A DNA stretch of 64,000 bases from Saprospiraceae bacterium (GCA_013214355.1 JABSSL010000022.1:1-64000); one strand, 5' to 3'. Numbered from the stretch's first letter, positions 18,586 to 29,163 are shown. Notes: generated by a model not told the origin, from the letters alone. Made by a program: numbers and translations.

Positions 18586-18897
18586 TTAGCCGGCGATGCT
18601 GTCTATTTTGATCTTGGTAAAAGACTGACGGTGACCATTCTTTACGCGATAACCTTTACGTCTCTTCTTTTTAAAGACGATAACTTTATCTCCTTTCTGA
18701 TGGCCCAAAACCGTGGCATTTACCTTGGCTGTGCTCAACACCGGCGTGCCGATAGAGACTTGACCTCCATTGTCAACCAATAGAACTTGGTCGAAAGTGA
18801 GGCTGTCCCCTTCTGTGGCTTCTAGCTGGTGGACGAAGAGCTCTTGCCCTTCCTCAACTTTAAATTGCTGACCAGCTATTGTTACGATTGCGAACAT
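18586..18897 (-). CDS. rplU: Ribosomal protein L21
   Basis: A 103-residue bL21 of the usual length. Recognisable segments are MFAIVTIAGQQFKVEEGQ at the N-terminus and the basic RNA-binding end KVIVFKKKRRKGYRVKNGHR. L21 binds 23S rRNA in the large subunit. It is the first gene of the rplU-rpmA operon, the order conserved across most bacteria. Unlike the neighbouring L27, it carries no extra domain. A well-spaced promoter lies 31-61 bp upstream of its ATG. Confidence 0.97.
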   Translation of the reverse strand: MFAIVTIAGQQFKVEEGQELFVHQLEATEGDSLTFDQVLLVDNGGQVSIGTPVLSTAKVNATVLGHQKGDKVIVFKKKRRKGYRVKNGHRQSFTKIKIDSIAG

Positions 18898-18927
18898 GCT
18901 GAATGATTTTAATTAAGAAATTGGCCG

Positions 18928-18958
18928 CAAAGATAGGCTTTTGGGTCCGTTTTGCCAA
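18928..18958 (-). promoter_or_regulatory. Promoter of rplU-rpmA
   Basis: Read on the minus strand, TTG (18956-18958) is followed after exactly 20 bp by TATCTTTG (18928-18935). This matches the Bacteroidota housekeeping consensus TTG-N19-21-TAnnTTTG and lies 31 bp upstream of the rplU ATG. Confidence 0.75.
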
Positions 18959-19032
18959 GGGTTTTTGGGACTTTATGTAGTCTTCTTCTAAAACGGGAGA
19001 TTCAGTGGCTGGTTTAACGTCAAGTTGCTATG

Positions 19033-20049
19033 CTACAGGGAGTTACGGATGATCACTCGAAACGGGTTTTCTCGTATTGATTTTTCGTTGGACAAAATCA
19101 TGGAAGCTGCGGTTTCACCCAGCAATTCAAAGTCTGTTGAGATCACCGTAATACCATCCAGTAAGATCTCTTTTAATGGATTTTCATTATAAGAAATGAT
19201 CCCTATTTCTGAGCCTACCTTTAGACCCAGGTTTTTGGTTTGTTTAATCAAACTAATTAGGTCGTCCTCCATCATGGTGATGTATACATCTCCAGGCTGT
19301 AAGTTGGCTTTGTTGATATCTGGGACGAGGGTTCCTTGCAATTGCTCTTCGATGCAAAAGCGTTGAAACCCATTGACAATTTCCCTGGGTTGGTACGTCC
19401 AGCTCGGGAAGACCAATTTGATCGACCTATACTTTTTGATTCGGTCTTTTAGTTGTTGTAGCGCCTCATAGATGTTTTTTTCGAAATCTTGGTAAACGCA
19501 AGCATATTCTCCACCGATACCTCTAATTCGTTTATCTAAGAGTACCAACTTTTGCTTAGGGATACGATCAATAAGAGCTAGCGCGTCATGGTACTTGTCA
19601 TAGAAATGCGGGATAATCACATAGTAGGCATAGCTATCCAGTTTTTGATCTAGCAAATTGCCAAACTGATTCACGTCATTGTTATAGATATAGAAATCAA
19701 CCTCTGCAATTTTATTCAAGAGCTGAATTAGACGTTCGTAAATGACGCGCTTATGCGCACTCAGCTTGTTGAATAGCAATAAAACACGAAGTTTCTCAGC
19801 GCTATTAGGTTTCTTAACGAAGTATCCCTTTCCAGGAACGGCCTCTACCAAGTCTTTCTTCCTCAACTCGCGATAGGCTTTTTCTACCGTATCCCTAGAA
19901 ACATCCAAACTAGCACTGAGGTGGTTGATGGAGGGGAGTTGTTGATCCGTTGGTATAGATCTACTTTGAATCCCTTCGCGGAAAATAGAAATGAGTTGCT
20001 TGTACTTTGGTACTTTAGAATTGCTCTGAATTTTGATTGAATGGATCAT
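19033..20049 (-). CDS. GntR-family regulator with LacI-type sugar-binding domain
   Basis: A 338-residue transcription factor. The N-terminal winged-helix GntR domain covers about residues 10-78 (KYKQLISIFREGIQSRSIP, LPSINHLSASLDVSRDTVEKAYREL, VPGKGYFVKK). The rest, from about residue 88, is a periplasmic-binding-protein-like effector domain (VLLLFNKLSAHKRVIYERL, IGIISYNENPLKEILLDGITVISTDF) of the type found in LacI repressors. In Bacteroidota this combination often governs monosaccharide catabolism. It lies next to the hybrid regulator of the PUL, on the same strand, so it may sense a released sugar such as rhamnose (inference). No clear -7 box was found upstream. Confidence 0.87.
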   Translation of the reverse strand: MIHSIKIQSNSKVPKYKQLISIFREGIQSRSIPTDQQLPSINHLSASLDVSRDTVEKAYRELRKKDLVEAVPGKGYFVKKPNSAEKLRVLLLFNKLSAHKRVIYERLIQLLNKIAEVDFYIYNNDVNQFGNLLDQKLDSYAYYVIIPHFYDKYHDALALIDRIPKQKLVLLDKRIRGIGGEYACVYQDFEKNIYEALQQLKDRIKKYRSIKLVFPSWTYQPREIVNGFQRFCIEEQLQGTLVPDINKANLQPGDVYITMMEDDLISLIKQTKNLGLKVGSEIGIISYNENPLKEILLDGITVISTDFELLGETAASMILSNEKSIRENPFRVIIRNSL

Positions 20050-20177
20050 ATACAGGATTGAAAAGGTTTGGCAAAGCGGTAAACAGATAAATCGAAATTA
20101 TCTATTCCGGTAGCCAAGGCTGTCCTCTATTGTTTCAAAGTTGTCCTCTATGGTTGCAAGGTGCGGAGGAGGGGAGA

Positions 20178-23100
20178 TTACGATTGTAGCTGTCGCCGTA
20201 ATTCTGTTGGGGTAAGCTGGTACTTCTGGCGAAAACTATTGTAGAAGTAAGAACGTGAGTTAAAGCCGGTGGCATGAATAACCTCCGTGATACTGTGAGC
20301 TCCTGCCAGTATCAATTCGTGAGCTTTTCGGAGTCGATAATCTCGAATGTATTCGGTAACCGACATCCCCGTGAGTGCTTTTAGCTTTCGGAATAGCTGA
20401 CTACGACTCAATTGCGCAGCTTTACAGACCATCTCCACACTCAAATGCTCATTGCTTATTTCAGCGCTCAACAGCTGATGAATCCGTTCCATTAATTGCT
20501 GGTCCAACGGACTTAAACCACTGGGTAGCTTATTGTCTCTCTTTTCTCTAAGGAAGTGTTCACGAATTCTTAAAATCCCGATTAGGAGGTTTTTGACCCT
20601 CAACTGTAGCTCCTCTTTATGAAAGGGTTTACTTAAATAGACATCGGCTCCTTGGTGTAACCCTCTGATTAGGTTTTCCCTTTCGGATAGGGCAGTTAAC
20701 AAGATAACTGGAATATGGCTGGTCTGGACATCTGATTTTAGCTGCTCACACAAGGTAAAGCCATCCATGCCGGGCATCAGTACGTCGCTAATGATAATAT
20801 CCGGAATGTTCTCCTTAGCTAGTTTCAGCCCTTCATTTCCATCGGCAGCTTCTAGCAATGCATAGCTACGACTCAAGCATCGCCCGATGAAAGACCTGAT
20901 ATCTTCATTGTCTTCCACAATGAGAATAGTAGGTGCATCTTCTGGAGCTAATTTCTGGTGATTGTTTTCTGAATCAATATCTAGAGCAGGGGGCGCGCCC
21001 AGATTAGTAGCAAGGAGTAAGCCAGCGGGGGGGGCTTGAGTCCCAGGCAAGTTTTTAGCTTGGCTGTAGGATCGGGTCGCTATCGGTAAGTTAATGGTAA
21101 AACAGCTGCCTTCTCCGACTTGACTTTCAACGTTGATCGAGCCCTGATGTAGGTGCACTAATTGCTGAACTAAATTGAGACCGATGCCGGTACCTTGCTT
21201 TTGTGTAATGGTGGGGGCATCTGCTTGATAGAAACGATCGAAAATATAGGGTAGTTGATCTTGATCAATACCAATACCCGAATCGGCTATCTGAAGCAAG
21301 AGTTCCCAATCATCCTGCTGGCTAGTTACAAGGCTTGCTTTCACAACGATCCAACCCTCGGGGGTAAATTTCAGCGCATTAGAAAGTAAGTTGTTGACAA
21401 TCTTTCCCAAGACCTCAAGGTCATAATACAGGGGGGTATGGGTCGGACCGTCTACTTCTAACCTAAGCTCAATGCCTTGTTGTTGGGCCTTAATTCGGAA
21501 GGCCTCCACCATACGGGACAAATGATCAAACAATTTACCTTCTCGAACATGCAGAGGATAAGTACCGCTATCCAAGCGAGCAACATCTAGCAATTCATTG
21601 ACTAACTGCAGAAGTTGGTTGGCATTTCCCTCTAATTTTTGCAATAAGGGGACTGCACTTATGTTATCTTCCAAGGCCTCTAAATTGGCCAGCATTAGGG
21701 TGATAGGTGTGCGAAATTCATGAGAAAGTCCTACAAAGAGTTGAGACTGTGTTTTATTGAGGCGATTTAACTCCTGCACTTGCTCATTGATAATGGTGGA
21801 TTGCTGTCGAAGATCTTCGTTTGCCAGCCGTAAATCCTGGGCTTGATTTTCTATTTCAGCGGTTTGTTCAGTAACGGCTCTTTGCAATTTCAGGTTTTGC
21901 TGTTTCACTGCTTTTAGTCGCCATCTATAGTAGGAAAAGGATATCCCTAGTATGGCGAAGGCTATTAGGATTTGAAACCAGGTCTGGGCCCAAAAGGGAG
22001 GGGTTATATATAGCTCAAAAAGCACCTTCTCTGTACTCCAGAGACCATCGCTATTCGCTGCCTTGGCTTTGAAAATCAACTTCTGACCATAAGGTAAATG
22101 AGAGTAAGCAATCTTCGGGTTTTTGCCAAGATAGTTCCACTGTTGATCGACCCCTTCTAGCTGACAAGCATATTCGTTTTTCACAGAGTGGCTGAGACCA
22201 ATGGCGATAAGCTCAAGGCTGATGGACCTGGAACGGTATGGCAGCTTCACCTGATGCCCTGTTCCTATGGACATGCCCATTAAGCTGGAAGGTAAGGGTA
22301 AACGACTTTGGTCCGCTAGCCTTAGATCTTTAAGCCATATGCTTGGTGGGGTCGGGTTGGATTGTAGCAAAGAATCAGGAGAAAAATAGTTATAGCCATT
22401 AACTCCACCGAGAAAAAGTCTTCCATCAGGACTTTTGTGAGCACAATTGGTCAGAAAGATTTCGTCTTGAATGCCATTGGAGCGATCGAATAGACGAATA
22501 TTATCCGTTTTGGGATCTAAGACACTAATGCCTTTGTTGGTCCCAATCCAGAGATTTCCCCGATTATCTAGTAGTAAACTATTTATGGTGCTATTGGGCA
22601 AGCCTTGTTGGGTGGTATAAGATTTCGTCTTGCCAGTCGTGGTTTCTAAGCGGATAAGCCCTCCCCGGTGACCAATCCAGAATTCGTCATTGGAGCCCTG
22701 GACAAATCCCAGAATGCTACTCAGCTCGTCACTGACTTTTATCTGGTACCGTTGGTTAAGGACGTAGGAATTTTGGTCGAAATGATAAATGGCATCTTTG
22801 CTTACGCCCCAGATTTGATCATCCCTACCATAGCAAAACCTAAAACCATCTGCAATCGGATCATCCCGCTCAACGATTGTTTGAAGTTTTTTGCTTTTTA
22901 CTTGGTAAATGAAAACCTGCCGCCCTCCAATCAAAAGATTACCATTGTTCAATAGTAGTAGATTAGCACCTTCTTGATCACCAATAGATTGCGCTACTAA
23001 TTTTTCGATTTCGCCCGTCTCGATATCTAAGCTGTACAGTAGATCCTGGCAGAGTACATATACCTTCGAACCTAGCATAACCATATCTACCGTCCGAAAC

Positions 23101-24287
23101 ATTCTACGCTCGTTATGGAGTTGGTGCTGTTTATTGAAATGTCGCCATTGATTCGTTTCCCGATTAAAATAGTTTACTCCTTGATTAATCGTTAAGACAA
23201 CGTGATTCCCTTTCTCATCCACCATGACTTTGCGGATGAAGGGTTCGGCTGGCGTATTCAGATTCCCTTTTTCATGCCGAATACAATCCATACGTCTCTC
23301 AAACCGATCCACCTTGTATAAGCCATGGTAGGAGCTCCAGACAATACCCTGTCGGTCTCGGAAGAATGCTTTCATATCTCCAACTGCTTCCTGACCATCA
23401 TGGATTACAGTAACAGGAACCAATTGTTGGAGGGTTTTATCCCAGGAGAGAATACCCCCAAGGTTGACATTTATCCAGGTTTCTCCAGCCATATCGTAGA
23501 TGTCCCAGGTTCGTCCTTCTCCATACTTAGTGGCTTGTTGGGTTAAGGGGTCAAATCGGTGAATTCCCAGTCCGGTACCCAGCCAAATTTTTCCCTCCTG
23601 ATCTTCGAAAATATCTTGGATGGAGGTCGGTTGTTTAAAGACCTGGTAGTGCTGGTAAGTGCCATTCCTCCATTGACTTATCCAGCCATTTTCGTAACCC
23701 AACCAGATTCTACCTCCAGCCCCTTTGCACATCGACACAACATCTTGCTGGATAGTGGCATCTTCACTTCCTTTACTATCTACCGATGCTTTTTCCAGGG
23801 AATTATTGATGATGTCATATCTAACTAGGCCATCGTAAGACGATATCCACAATCGCCCCTCTTGATCCATCTCCAAGTCAGTGACGTATTGCTTGGCCAA
23901 AGCTTGTCGATTGGAGACCAAACTAGAAAGTCGAATGAAGCGATTGTAGCGCTCGTCATAAAGGTCCACCCCTCTAGGAGTACCTACCCAAAGTCGGCCA
24001 TCAGGATCTGAAAGTAGGCAGGTAATGTAGTTATTGGAAATGGTAGATGTATCGCTTGGGTCATGGTAATACAACTCATAGGCCAGTCCATCATAGCGAT
24101 TTAATCCATCTATCGTGCCCACCCAGATGAAACCCTTTTGGTCTTGCACCATGCAGCGGGTAGCATTCTCTGAAAGGCGATTAGAACTGGGCGCTAGCTG
24201 CAAATTAAGCACGGGTTGGGCCCTGGAGGTAAGGCCATTAAAAACAAGCAAATAGATCACAATCAGATAGCATTTCCCGGATTCCAT
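20178..24287 (-). CDS. Hybrid two-component system sensor/regulator (HTCS) of the PUL
   Basis: A 1369-residue single-protein signalling system. A signal peptide (about 1-23) is followed by two seven-bladed Reg_prop propellers (repeats of the type FIWVGTIDGLNRYDG, LWIGTNKGISVLD) up to about 640. A Y_Y_Y domain follows at about 670-765 and one membrane helix at about 770-790. The histidine kinase has H856 in LSHEFRTP, N-box NLLSNALKFTPEG and G-box DSGIGIDQDQLPYIFDRF. The receiver domain has phospho-acceptor D1168 in IIISDVLMPGMDG. The C-terminus is an AraC-type helix-turn-helix domain (about 1260-1365). All expected motifs are present, so it looks functional. HTCS proteins bind oligosaccharides in the periplasm and switch on the neighbouring susCD genes, which here lie divergently, 158 bp away. 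Confidence 0.96.
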   Translation of the reverse strand: MESGKCYLIVIYLLVFNGLTSRAQPVLNLQLAPSSNRLSENATRCMVQDQKGFIWVGTIDGLNRYDGLAYELYYHDPSDTSTISNNYITCLLSDPDGRLWVGTPRGVDLYDERYNRFIRLSSLVSNRQALAKQYVTDLEMDQEGRLWISSYDGLVRYDIINNSLEKASVDSKGSEDATIQQDVVSMCKGAGGRIWLGYENGWISQWRNGTYQHYQVFKQPTSIQDIFEDQEGKIWLGTGLGIHRFDPLTQQATKYGEGRTWDIYDMAGETWINVNLGGILSWDKTLQQLVPVTVIHDGQEAVGDMKAFFRDRQGIVWSSYHGLYKVDRFERRMDCIRHEKGNLNTPAEPFIRKVMVDEKGNHVVLTINQGVNYFNRETNQWRHFNKQHQLHNERRMFRTVDMVMLGSKVYVLCQDLLYSLDIETGEIEKLVAQSIGDQEGANLLLLNNGNLLIGGRQVFIYQVKSKKLQTIVERDDPIADGFRFCYGRDDQIWGVSKDAIYHFDQNSYVLNQRYQIKVSDELSSILGFVQGSNDEFWIGHRGGLIRLETTTGKTKSYTTQQGLPNSTINSLLLDNRGNLWIGTNKGISVLDPKTDNIRLFDRSNGIQDEIFLTNCAHKSPDGRLFLGGVNGYNYFSPDSLLQSNPTPPSIWLKDLRLADQSRLPLPSSLMGMSIGTGHQVKLPYRSRSISLELIAIGLSHSVKNEYACQLEGVDQQWNYLGKNPKIAYSHLPYGQKLIFKAKAANSDGLWSTEKVLFELYITPPFWAQTWFQILIAFAILGISFSYYRWRLKAVKQQNLKLQRAVTEQTAEIENQAQDLRLANEDLRQQSTIINEQVQELNRLNKTQSQLFVGLSHEFRTPITLMLANLEALEDNISAVPLLQKLEGNANQLLQLVNELLDVARLDSGTYPLHVREGKLFDHLSRMVEAFRIKAQQQGIELRLEVDGPTHTPLYYDLEVLGKIVNNLLSNALKFTPEGWIVVKASLVTSQQDDWELLLQIADSGIGIDQDQLPYIFDRFYQADAPTITQKQGTGIGLNLVQQLVHLHQGSINVESQVGEGSCFTINLPIATRSYSQAKNLPGTQAPPAGLLLATNLGAPPALDIDSENNHQKLAPEDAPTILIVEDNEDIRSFIGRCLSRSYALLEAADGNEGLKLAKENIPDIIISDVLMPGMDGFTLCEQLKSDVQTSHIPVILLTALSERENLIRGLHQGADVYLSKPFHKEELQLRVKNLLIGILRIREHFLREKRDNKLPSGLSPLDQQLMERIHQLLSAEISNEHLSVEMVCKAAQLSRSQLFRKLKALTGMSVTEYIRDYRLRKAHELILAGAHSITEVIHATGFNSRSYFYNSFRQKYQLTPTELRRQLQS

Positions 24288-24335
24288 CAGGTCAAAGATA
24301 AAGATTTACCCATGAGAGATCAGCACTGTGCAGGA

Positions 24336-24343
24336 TACTTTTG
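24336..24343 (+). promoter_or_regulatory. Candidate -7 box of the susCD operon
   Basis: TACTTTTG matches TAnnTTTG and would give a leader of about 95 nt before susC. No TTG is found at the right distance upstream, which would fit an activator-dependent promoter driven by the HTCS. On the other strand TATCTTTG (24293-24300) could serve the HTCS gene, only 5 bp before its ATG. Confidence 0.4.
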
Positions 24344-24445
24344 CCTCTTGCTTCGGATAATTTTGAAAATAAATGAAATGAATCCATTGGAAACAGCGAA
24401 TAAAATTCTGCAAAACAGAATACCTAATCTATTAACACTCCTTTT

Positions 24446-27400
24446 ATGAAAAAGAAAAATCAACTCATTCTTCTGCTACTGTTGATCAGCTTTCAATGTG
24501 GACTGGCGCAGAATAGGACAATTACTGGGACGGTCACCGATGAGGACGGGACTCCCTTGATTGGCGCAACGGTCGTCATCATGGGAACAGCTATTGGGAC
24601 GGCTACAGAAGTTGATGGCAGTTATAGTTTAAATATTAACGATGATGCACAGCAATTACTCTTCAGTTATACGGGATACCTAGCTCGGGAAATCAGTATT
24701 GGTGTGAGCAATGTGATAAATGCCGAGTTGGCCGAAGATGTTACAGACTTGGAAGAAGTAGTGGTGATCGGCTACGGTAGTAGACGTTCAAAAGACCTAA
24801 CAGGAGCAGTGGCCAAACTATCGGGTGAGGAACTTAATAACGAAACACGACTCAACCCACAGTTGGCCATGCAAGGTAAGATGGCCGGGGTCTTCGTCTC
24901 AAATCCTGGCTCGGATCCATTAGCGCGGCCACAAGTCCGCATTCGGGGGGTAAGTACCTTGGGTTTCAATGATCCTTTATATGTAATCGATGGAGTGCCT
25001 GTGATTGAGGGGGGAGCGGCTTCTTCTAGTGCGCGAGCTCAAGACCTCAGGGGAAATGTGAATGTATTCAATTTGATTAATCCGAATGATATCGAATCCA
25101 TTACTGTGTTGAAAGATGCTTCAGCTACGGCAATTTATGGGGTGAGAGCTTCCAACGGGGTGATACTGATTCAGACGAAGCGAGGAAAAGAAGGAAAACC
25201 GACGATCAGTTTTTCTTCGACCTATGGTGTTCAGAACATCAACAAACGATATGATGTGCTCAATACCGAAGAATACGCCGCTCTATATCGAGAAGCATAT
25301 GATAACAATCAGAATGAGAGCTTGGCAGATGATGATTTTGGGAGCCTCTATGACCCATCTTCTGCTGATTACTTGGGGAATAGCCCTACCTATAATTGGA
25401 TGGATGAAGCGGTGGTGAAAAATGCTCCTATTCAGGACCATAATCTAAGTGTGACAGGCGGGACCTCTCGCAGCAACTATGCCGTGGGAGCTGGCTTTGC
25501 CAGTCAAGAAAATGCCATGTATTCCAGTGCCTATGATCGGTTTTCGTTCTATGTCAATTCGGACCATTCCGTAACAGATTGGTTAAAGGTAGGGCAAACC
25601 TTCCGAATGGTCTATTCTGAGACTAGCCAGGAAAGTGGAAGTAGTATCCAGAATGCCAGCCTGATCAATCCTTGGCAACCTCTATTTGATCCGACAGATC
25701 CTAGTGGTTTCGCCTTACCCGGTAGAAATGTGGCTGGGAGCTTTAGATCGGACGGATATGGAAACTCTACTCGGAATAATTTCCTGGGGCAAGCTGAACA
25801 TCTTTGGAATGATCGGACTTTACAACGTAGTTTAGGAGCCTTTTATGCGGAGATTTCTCCTTTACCAGGTCTCCGCTTTCGTGGCACCTTCAGTGTCGAT
25901 CTTTTTTCTAATGTGAGAGAGCGGTACAGTGATCCAAGAGCGGGGCTGTTCAATGCCGGTCAAGGTGCAATCAATGGAGATGGTACCACCTTTGGCCGTA
26001 GAATCAATGAAAACAGTAATTTGGTTTATGAGTTTTTAATTGGCTACAACCGTTCCTTCGGCAACCACAATTTTGACCTGATCCTCAACGCAATGGACCA
26101 ACGGACCCAATGGAATAACACCCAATTTGGAGCCGATCAGACGGGCTTGACGGATTTTGATCAGCGACGTATAGAGGAGGGCCTGCCACCGGATAATAAG
26201 GCCCTTTTCTACGAGCGCAGCCGCAATGGGTTACAGGGCTACATGGGCCGAGTTAGCTATAATTACAATAACACGTACTATCTGGATGCTACTATTCGCC
26301 GAGATGGTTCATCCAAATTTGGCGAGGGCTATAAATGGGGCACTTTCCCCTCCTTTGCTGGGGCCTGGCGAATCTCCTCAGAGCCATTTCTAAAGGGGCT
26401 AGGGTTTATTGATGATCTGAAGATCCGGGCAGGCTGGGGCCAAACAGGGAACCAGGAAACGCGTGACTTTGCCTTCCTTTCGTTGGTGAATTTTAACCCC
26501 AAGTACGTCTTGGGATCAACTGAGCCGGGGCAGGGAAATATCGTTCCGGCGGCAGTCCTGGGTGATTTTCCTATCCTTGATCTTAGCTGGGAGACAGTAA
26601 CTACTACCAACTTCGGATTTGATTCCTGGTTATTCAAAAATCGTGTCTCTTTTACCGCCGAATATTATGAACGACTGACGGAAGGTATACTACAGGTAAT
26701 CGATATCCCGCTGGTCATCGGTGCGCTCAACCGCCCAGTGGTCAACCTGGCAACGGTTGAGAATAAAGGCTTTGAATTTGTACTGGGCTACAACCAAAAT
26801 TTCGGGAAACTCCAGTTGAACTCTAATGTGAATTTCACGACCGTAGATAATAAGGTCACAAAGCTCTACAAGAATTTACCACAAGGAGGAGAATCTCGCA
26901 TCGAAGTGGGATACCCTATTAATTTTATTCGGGGTTACCGCACCAACGGAATCTTTCAGACACAGCAAGAGGTGGATGCTTTTCTAGCTAGTATCTCTGA
27001 CTCTGGGAATGACAACCAAAAAGCACCAGGGGATATCATATTCCAAGACCTTTATGGCCCGGTAGGCGATGAGGCTGCCGAGGGGGAATATCGATCGGAA
27101 GGAGCAGATGGAGTGATTAATGGCTTAGATCAGGATTATTTGGGTAAAACGATTCCAGGCTATTATTACGGTATCAATATTGGTTTGAACTACGAAGGCT
27201 TTGATCTCGGTATTACATTCCGAGGCGTGGGCGATGTTCAGAGAGTTAATAGCATCAGACGTAATGGAGAGGCGATGAATGCCGGAGGAATCAACTACTT
27301 GGCTAGCGTTAGAAGTCGTTGGACTAGTTCTAATCCTTCCACGGAGATGCCACGAGCCATTTCCAGTGACCCCTCAGGCAATAACCGAATATCAGATCGT

Positions 27401-27610
27401 TGGGTGGAGGATGCAGGCTTTTTTCGGTTGCAGAACCTGCAATTGGGCTATTCCTTCAATAAAGGTCTTCTTAACAAGATTAAAGCCTCAAATCTGCGGC
27501 TTTATATCTCTGCCTCCAATTTATTTGTGGTCTCACCTTATTCAGGACTGGATCCAGAAAACGATACTACTCCATTTATCTTCCAGACTGGAATCAATTT
27601 AAGTCTTTAA
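24446..27610 (+). CDS. susC: SusC-like TonB-dependent outer-membrane receptor
   Basis: A 1054-residue SusC/RagA-type transporter that moves oligosaccharides through the outer membrane with energy from TonB-ExbBD. Signal peptide at about 1-21 (ending GLAQ). CarboxypepD_reg-like domain at about 26-100 (ITGTVTDEDGTPLIGATVVI, ATEVDGSYSLNIN). TonB-box-like DLEEVVVIGYGSRRS follows at about 101-115. The plug domain contains RIRGVSTLGFNDPLYVIDGV and the SusC signature SITVLKDASATAIYGVRASNG, then a 22-strand-type barrel ends in FQTGINLSL. The neighbouring SusD starts 20 bp downstream. Length and motif order are complete. Confidence 0.96.
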   Translation: MKKKNQLILLLLLISFQCGLAQNRTITGTVTDEDGTPLIGATVVIMGTAIGTATEVDGSYSLNINDDAQQLLFSYTGYLAREISIGVSNVINAELAEDVTDLEEVVVIGYGSRRSKDLTGAVAKLSGEELNNETRLNPQLAMQGKMAGVFVSNPGSDPLARPQVRIRGVSTLGFNDPLYVIDGVPVIEGGAASSSARAQDLRGNVNVFNLINPNDIESITVLKDASATAIYGVRASNGVILIQTKRGKEGKPTISFSSTYGVQNINKRYDVLNTEEYAALYREAYDNNQNESLADDDFGSLYDPSSADYLGNSPTYNWMDEAVVKNAPIQDHNLSVTGGTSRSNYAVGAGFASQENAMYSSAYDRFSFYVNSDHSVTDWLKVGQTFRMVYSETSQESGSSIQNASLINPWQPLFDPTDPSGFALPGRNVAGSFRSDGYGNSTRNNFLGQAEHLWNDRTLQRSLGAFYAEISPLPGLRFRGTFSVDLFSNVRERYSDPRAGLFNAGQGAINGDGTTFGRRINENSNLVYEFLIGYNRSFGNHNFDLILNAMDQRTQWNNTQFGADQTGLTDFDQRRIEEGLPPDNKALFYERSRNGLQGYMGRVSYNYNNTYYLDATIRRDGSSKFGEGYKWGTFPSFAGAWRISSEPFLKGLGFIDDLKIRAGWGQTGNQETRDFAFLSLVNFNPKYVLGSTEPGQGNIVPAAVLGDFPILDLSWETVTTTNFGFDSWLFKNRVSFTAEYYERLTEGILQVIDIPLVIGALNRPVVNLATVENKGFEFVLGYNQNFGKLQLNSNVNFTTVDNKVTKLYKNLPQGGESRIEVGYPINFIRGYRTNGIFQTQQEVDAFLASISDSGNDNQKAPGDIIFQDLYGPVGDEAAEGEYRSEGADGVINGLDQDYLGKTIPGYYYGINIGLNYEGFDLGITFRGVGDVQRVNSIRRNGEAMNAGGINYLASVRSRWTSSNPSTEMPRAISSDPSGNNRISDRWVEDAGFFRLQNLQLGYSFNKGLLNKIKASNLRLYISASNLFVVSPYSGLDPENDTTPFIFQTGINLSL

Positions 27611-27630
27611 GCAGAACCTTCGATCTAATC

Positions 27631-29163
27631 ATGAAGCAATATAAAATCAGTTGGGCTCTCTTGGTGTTGTTGGGCCTTACGTTTAACAATTGTAATGAAG
27701 CTACGGTAGAATTGGAGCCGATCGGGTCCACTGAAGCTTCTTTCTTTCAGAATGAGGATGAAATGACACAAGGCATCCTGGGCATTTACCAAAAACTGAA
27801 TTTCTTTTATCAATGGGGTAATGATCGGGTCTTACATAGAATTTGGTTACTCCCTTCTGATGATCTGACCAATAATGGAGGGATGCCACATGAAATCTTC
27901 TCCAGTCTCAATGGAAATGATGGCAGTTTACGTGCCTATTTTCAATTTGCTTATCAATTGATTGCCCGAGCTAATACCATGCTGGAAAAGATTGCGGAAA
28001 ATGGTCCCACAGCCTATCCAGCGGATTCTGATGCCGATCAATGGCATAGGGGAGAAGCATTGTTTTTGAGGGCTTGGATGCATTTCCGATTGTGGAACAC
28101 CTTCGGAACTGCTCCACTTGTCACAGAGCGGATTAAGACCTTGGAGGATGCTCTAGTCACCAACTCAAGTGGTGTTCAACTACTGGATCAAGTGATTGCA
28201 GATCTACAGGAAGCAATCGGTCTACTGCCAGATGCTTGGAGTGATAGTAATTTAGGACGTGTGACGAGTCACTCGGCAAGAGGGTTACTCGGCAAAGCAT
28301 TGGTCTTTAGAGGCACTGTGGCAGGGAATGCCAGCGATTTTACGGAAGCGATCAGCGTTTTTAATGGCATCAGTGGGCGTGCTTTGGCTCCTCATTTTAA
28401 TGACAACTTCAATGCCATGAAAGAAAACAATGAAGAGTCGCTTTTTGAGTTTCAGGCCAATCGCGCTCCGGGTAATACTAATCCTTGGGTGGGCGGTGGA
28501 AATGATGCCTTTGCTGTCATTGGTGAAATGAATTCCTACTATGGATACTTTGATAACCGGGGCTACGGTGGGAACAATCGAGCTTTCTCCAGTACTGCCG
28601 CGCTGATGTCCGCTTTTGAGGAAGGTGACCCGAGGAGGGACTTTACCATTAACCCAGCAGAAGCAACGCATAATATCCTCAAGTATGTCATTGATTCCAC
28701 TACAGTCTATGTCAACGGCAGGGCAGGACAAGGCTTGTCCCAAAACAATACGCGAATCTTGCGCTATGCAGATGTGCTGTTACTGAAAGCAGAGGCCATC
28801 GCAAGATCTGGAGGAAATCTCTCGGAAGCAGTGGATCTCATCAATCAGGTGCGTGCTAGAGCTAGAGCTTCTACTGTGGATGGAACGGTTTCTGCCATTC
28901 CCGCAGACTTAGAACCTCAATCTGATGCCACTGCGCTATTAGCTATTATCTTTCAGGAACGACGCGTGGAGTTGGCTGCAGAAGAAGGGCATCGATGGTA
29001 TGATCTCCGAAGGAGACATTTAGCCGGAGAATTAGACCTGACTAAGCTGGATTTTAGCTCCGTTCGCGATGACTTTGCCTTCCAGGAATTTAATATCAAC
29101 TTTCCTTTACCAGAGGAAGAGGTCATCCAAAACCCTAATTTGAATCAAAATTCCGGTTATTAA
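27631..29163 (+). CDS. susD: SusD/RagB-like substrate-binding lipoprotein
   Basis: A 510-residue surface lipoprotein that captures glycan and forms the lid on the SusC barrel. The signal ends with a lipobox-like stretch (LLGLTFNNC, Cys at about residue 21). TPR-like helical segments follow, including RGEALFLRAWMHFRLWNTFG, which is typical of the family. The C-terminal SusD domain contains RILRYADVLLLKAEAIARSGG, FQERRVELAAEEGHRWYDLRR and NFPLPEEEVIQNPNLNQN. It follows susC by 20 bp and is followed by a terminator-like hairpin, so the susCD pair may also form a separate transcript from the enzyme genes. Ligand specificity cannot be read from the sequence. Confidence 0.95.
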   Translation: MKQYKISWALLVLLGLTFNNCNEATVELEPIGSTEASFFQNEDEMTQGILGIYQKLNFFYQWGNDRVLHRIWLLPSDDLTNNGGMPHEIFSSLNGNDGSLRAYFQFAYQLIARANTMLEKIAENGPTAYPADSDADQWHRGEALFLRAWMHFRLWNTFGTAPLVTERIKTLEDALVTNSSGVQLLDQVIADLQEAIGLLPDAWSDSNLGRVTSHSARGLLGKALVFRGTVAGNASDFTEAISVFNGISGRALAPHFNDNFNAMKENNEESLFEFQANRAPGNTNPWVGGGNDAFAVIGEMNSYYGYFDNRGYGGNNRAFSSTAALMSAFEEGDPRRDFTINPAEATHNILKYVIDSTTVYVNGRAGQGLSQNNTRILRYADVLLLKAEAIARSGGNLSEAVDLINQVRARARASTVDGTVSAIPADLEPQSDATALLAIIFQERRVELAAEEGHRWYDLRRRHLAGELDLTKLDFSSVRDDFAFQEFNINFPLPEEEVIQNPNLNQNSGY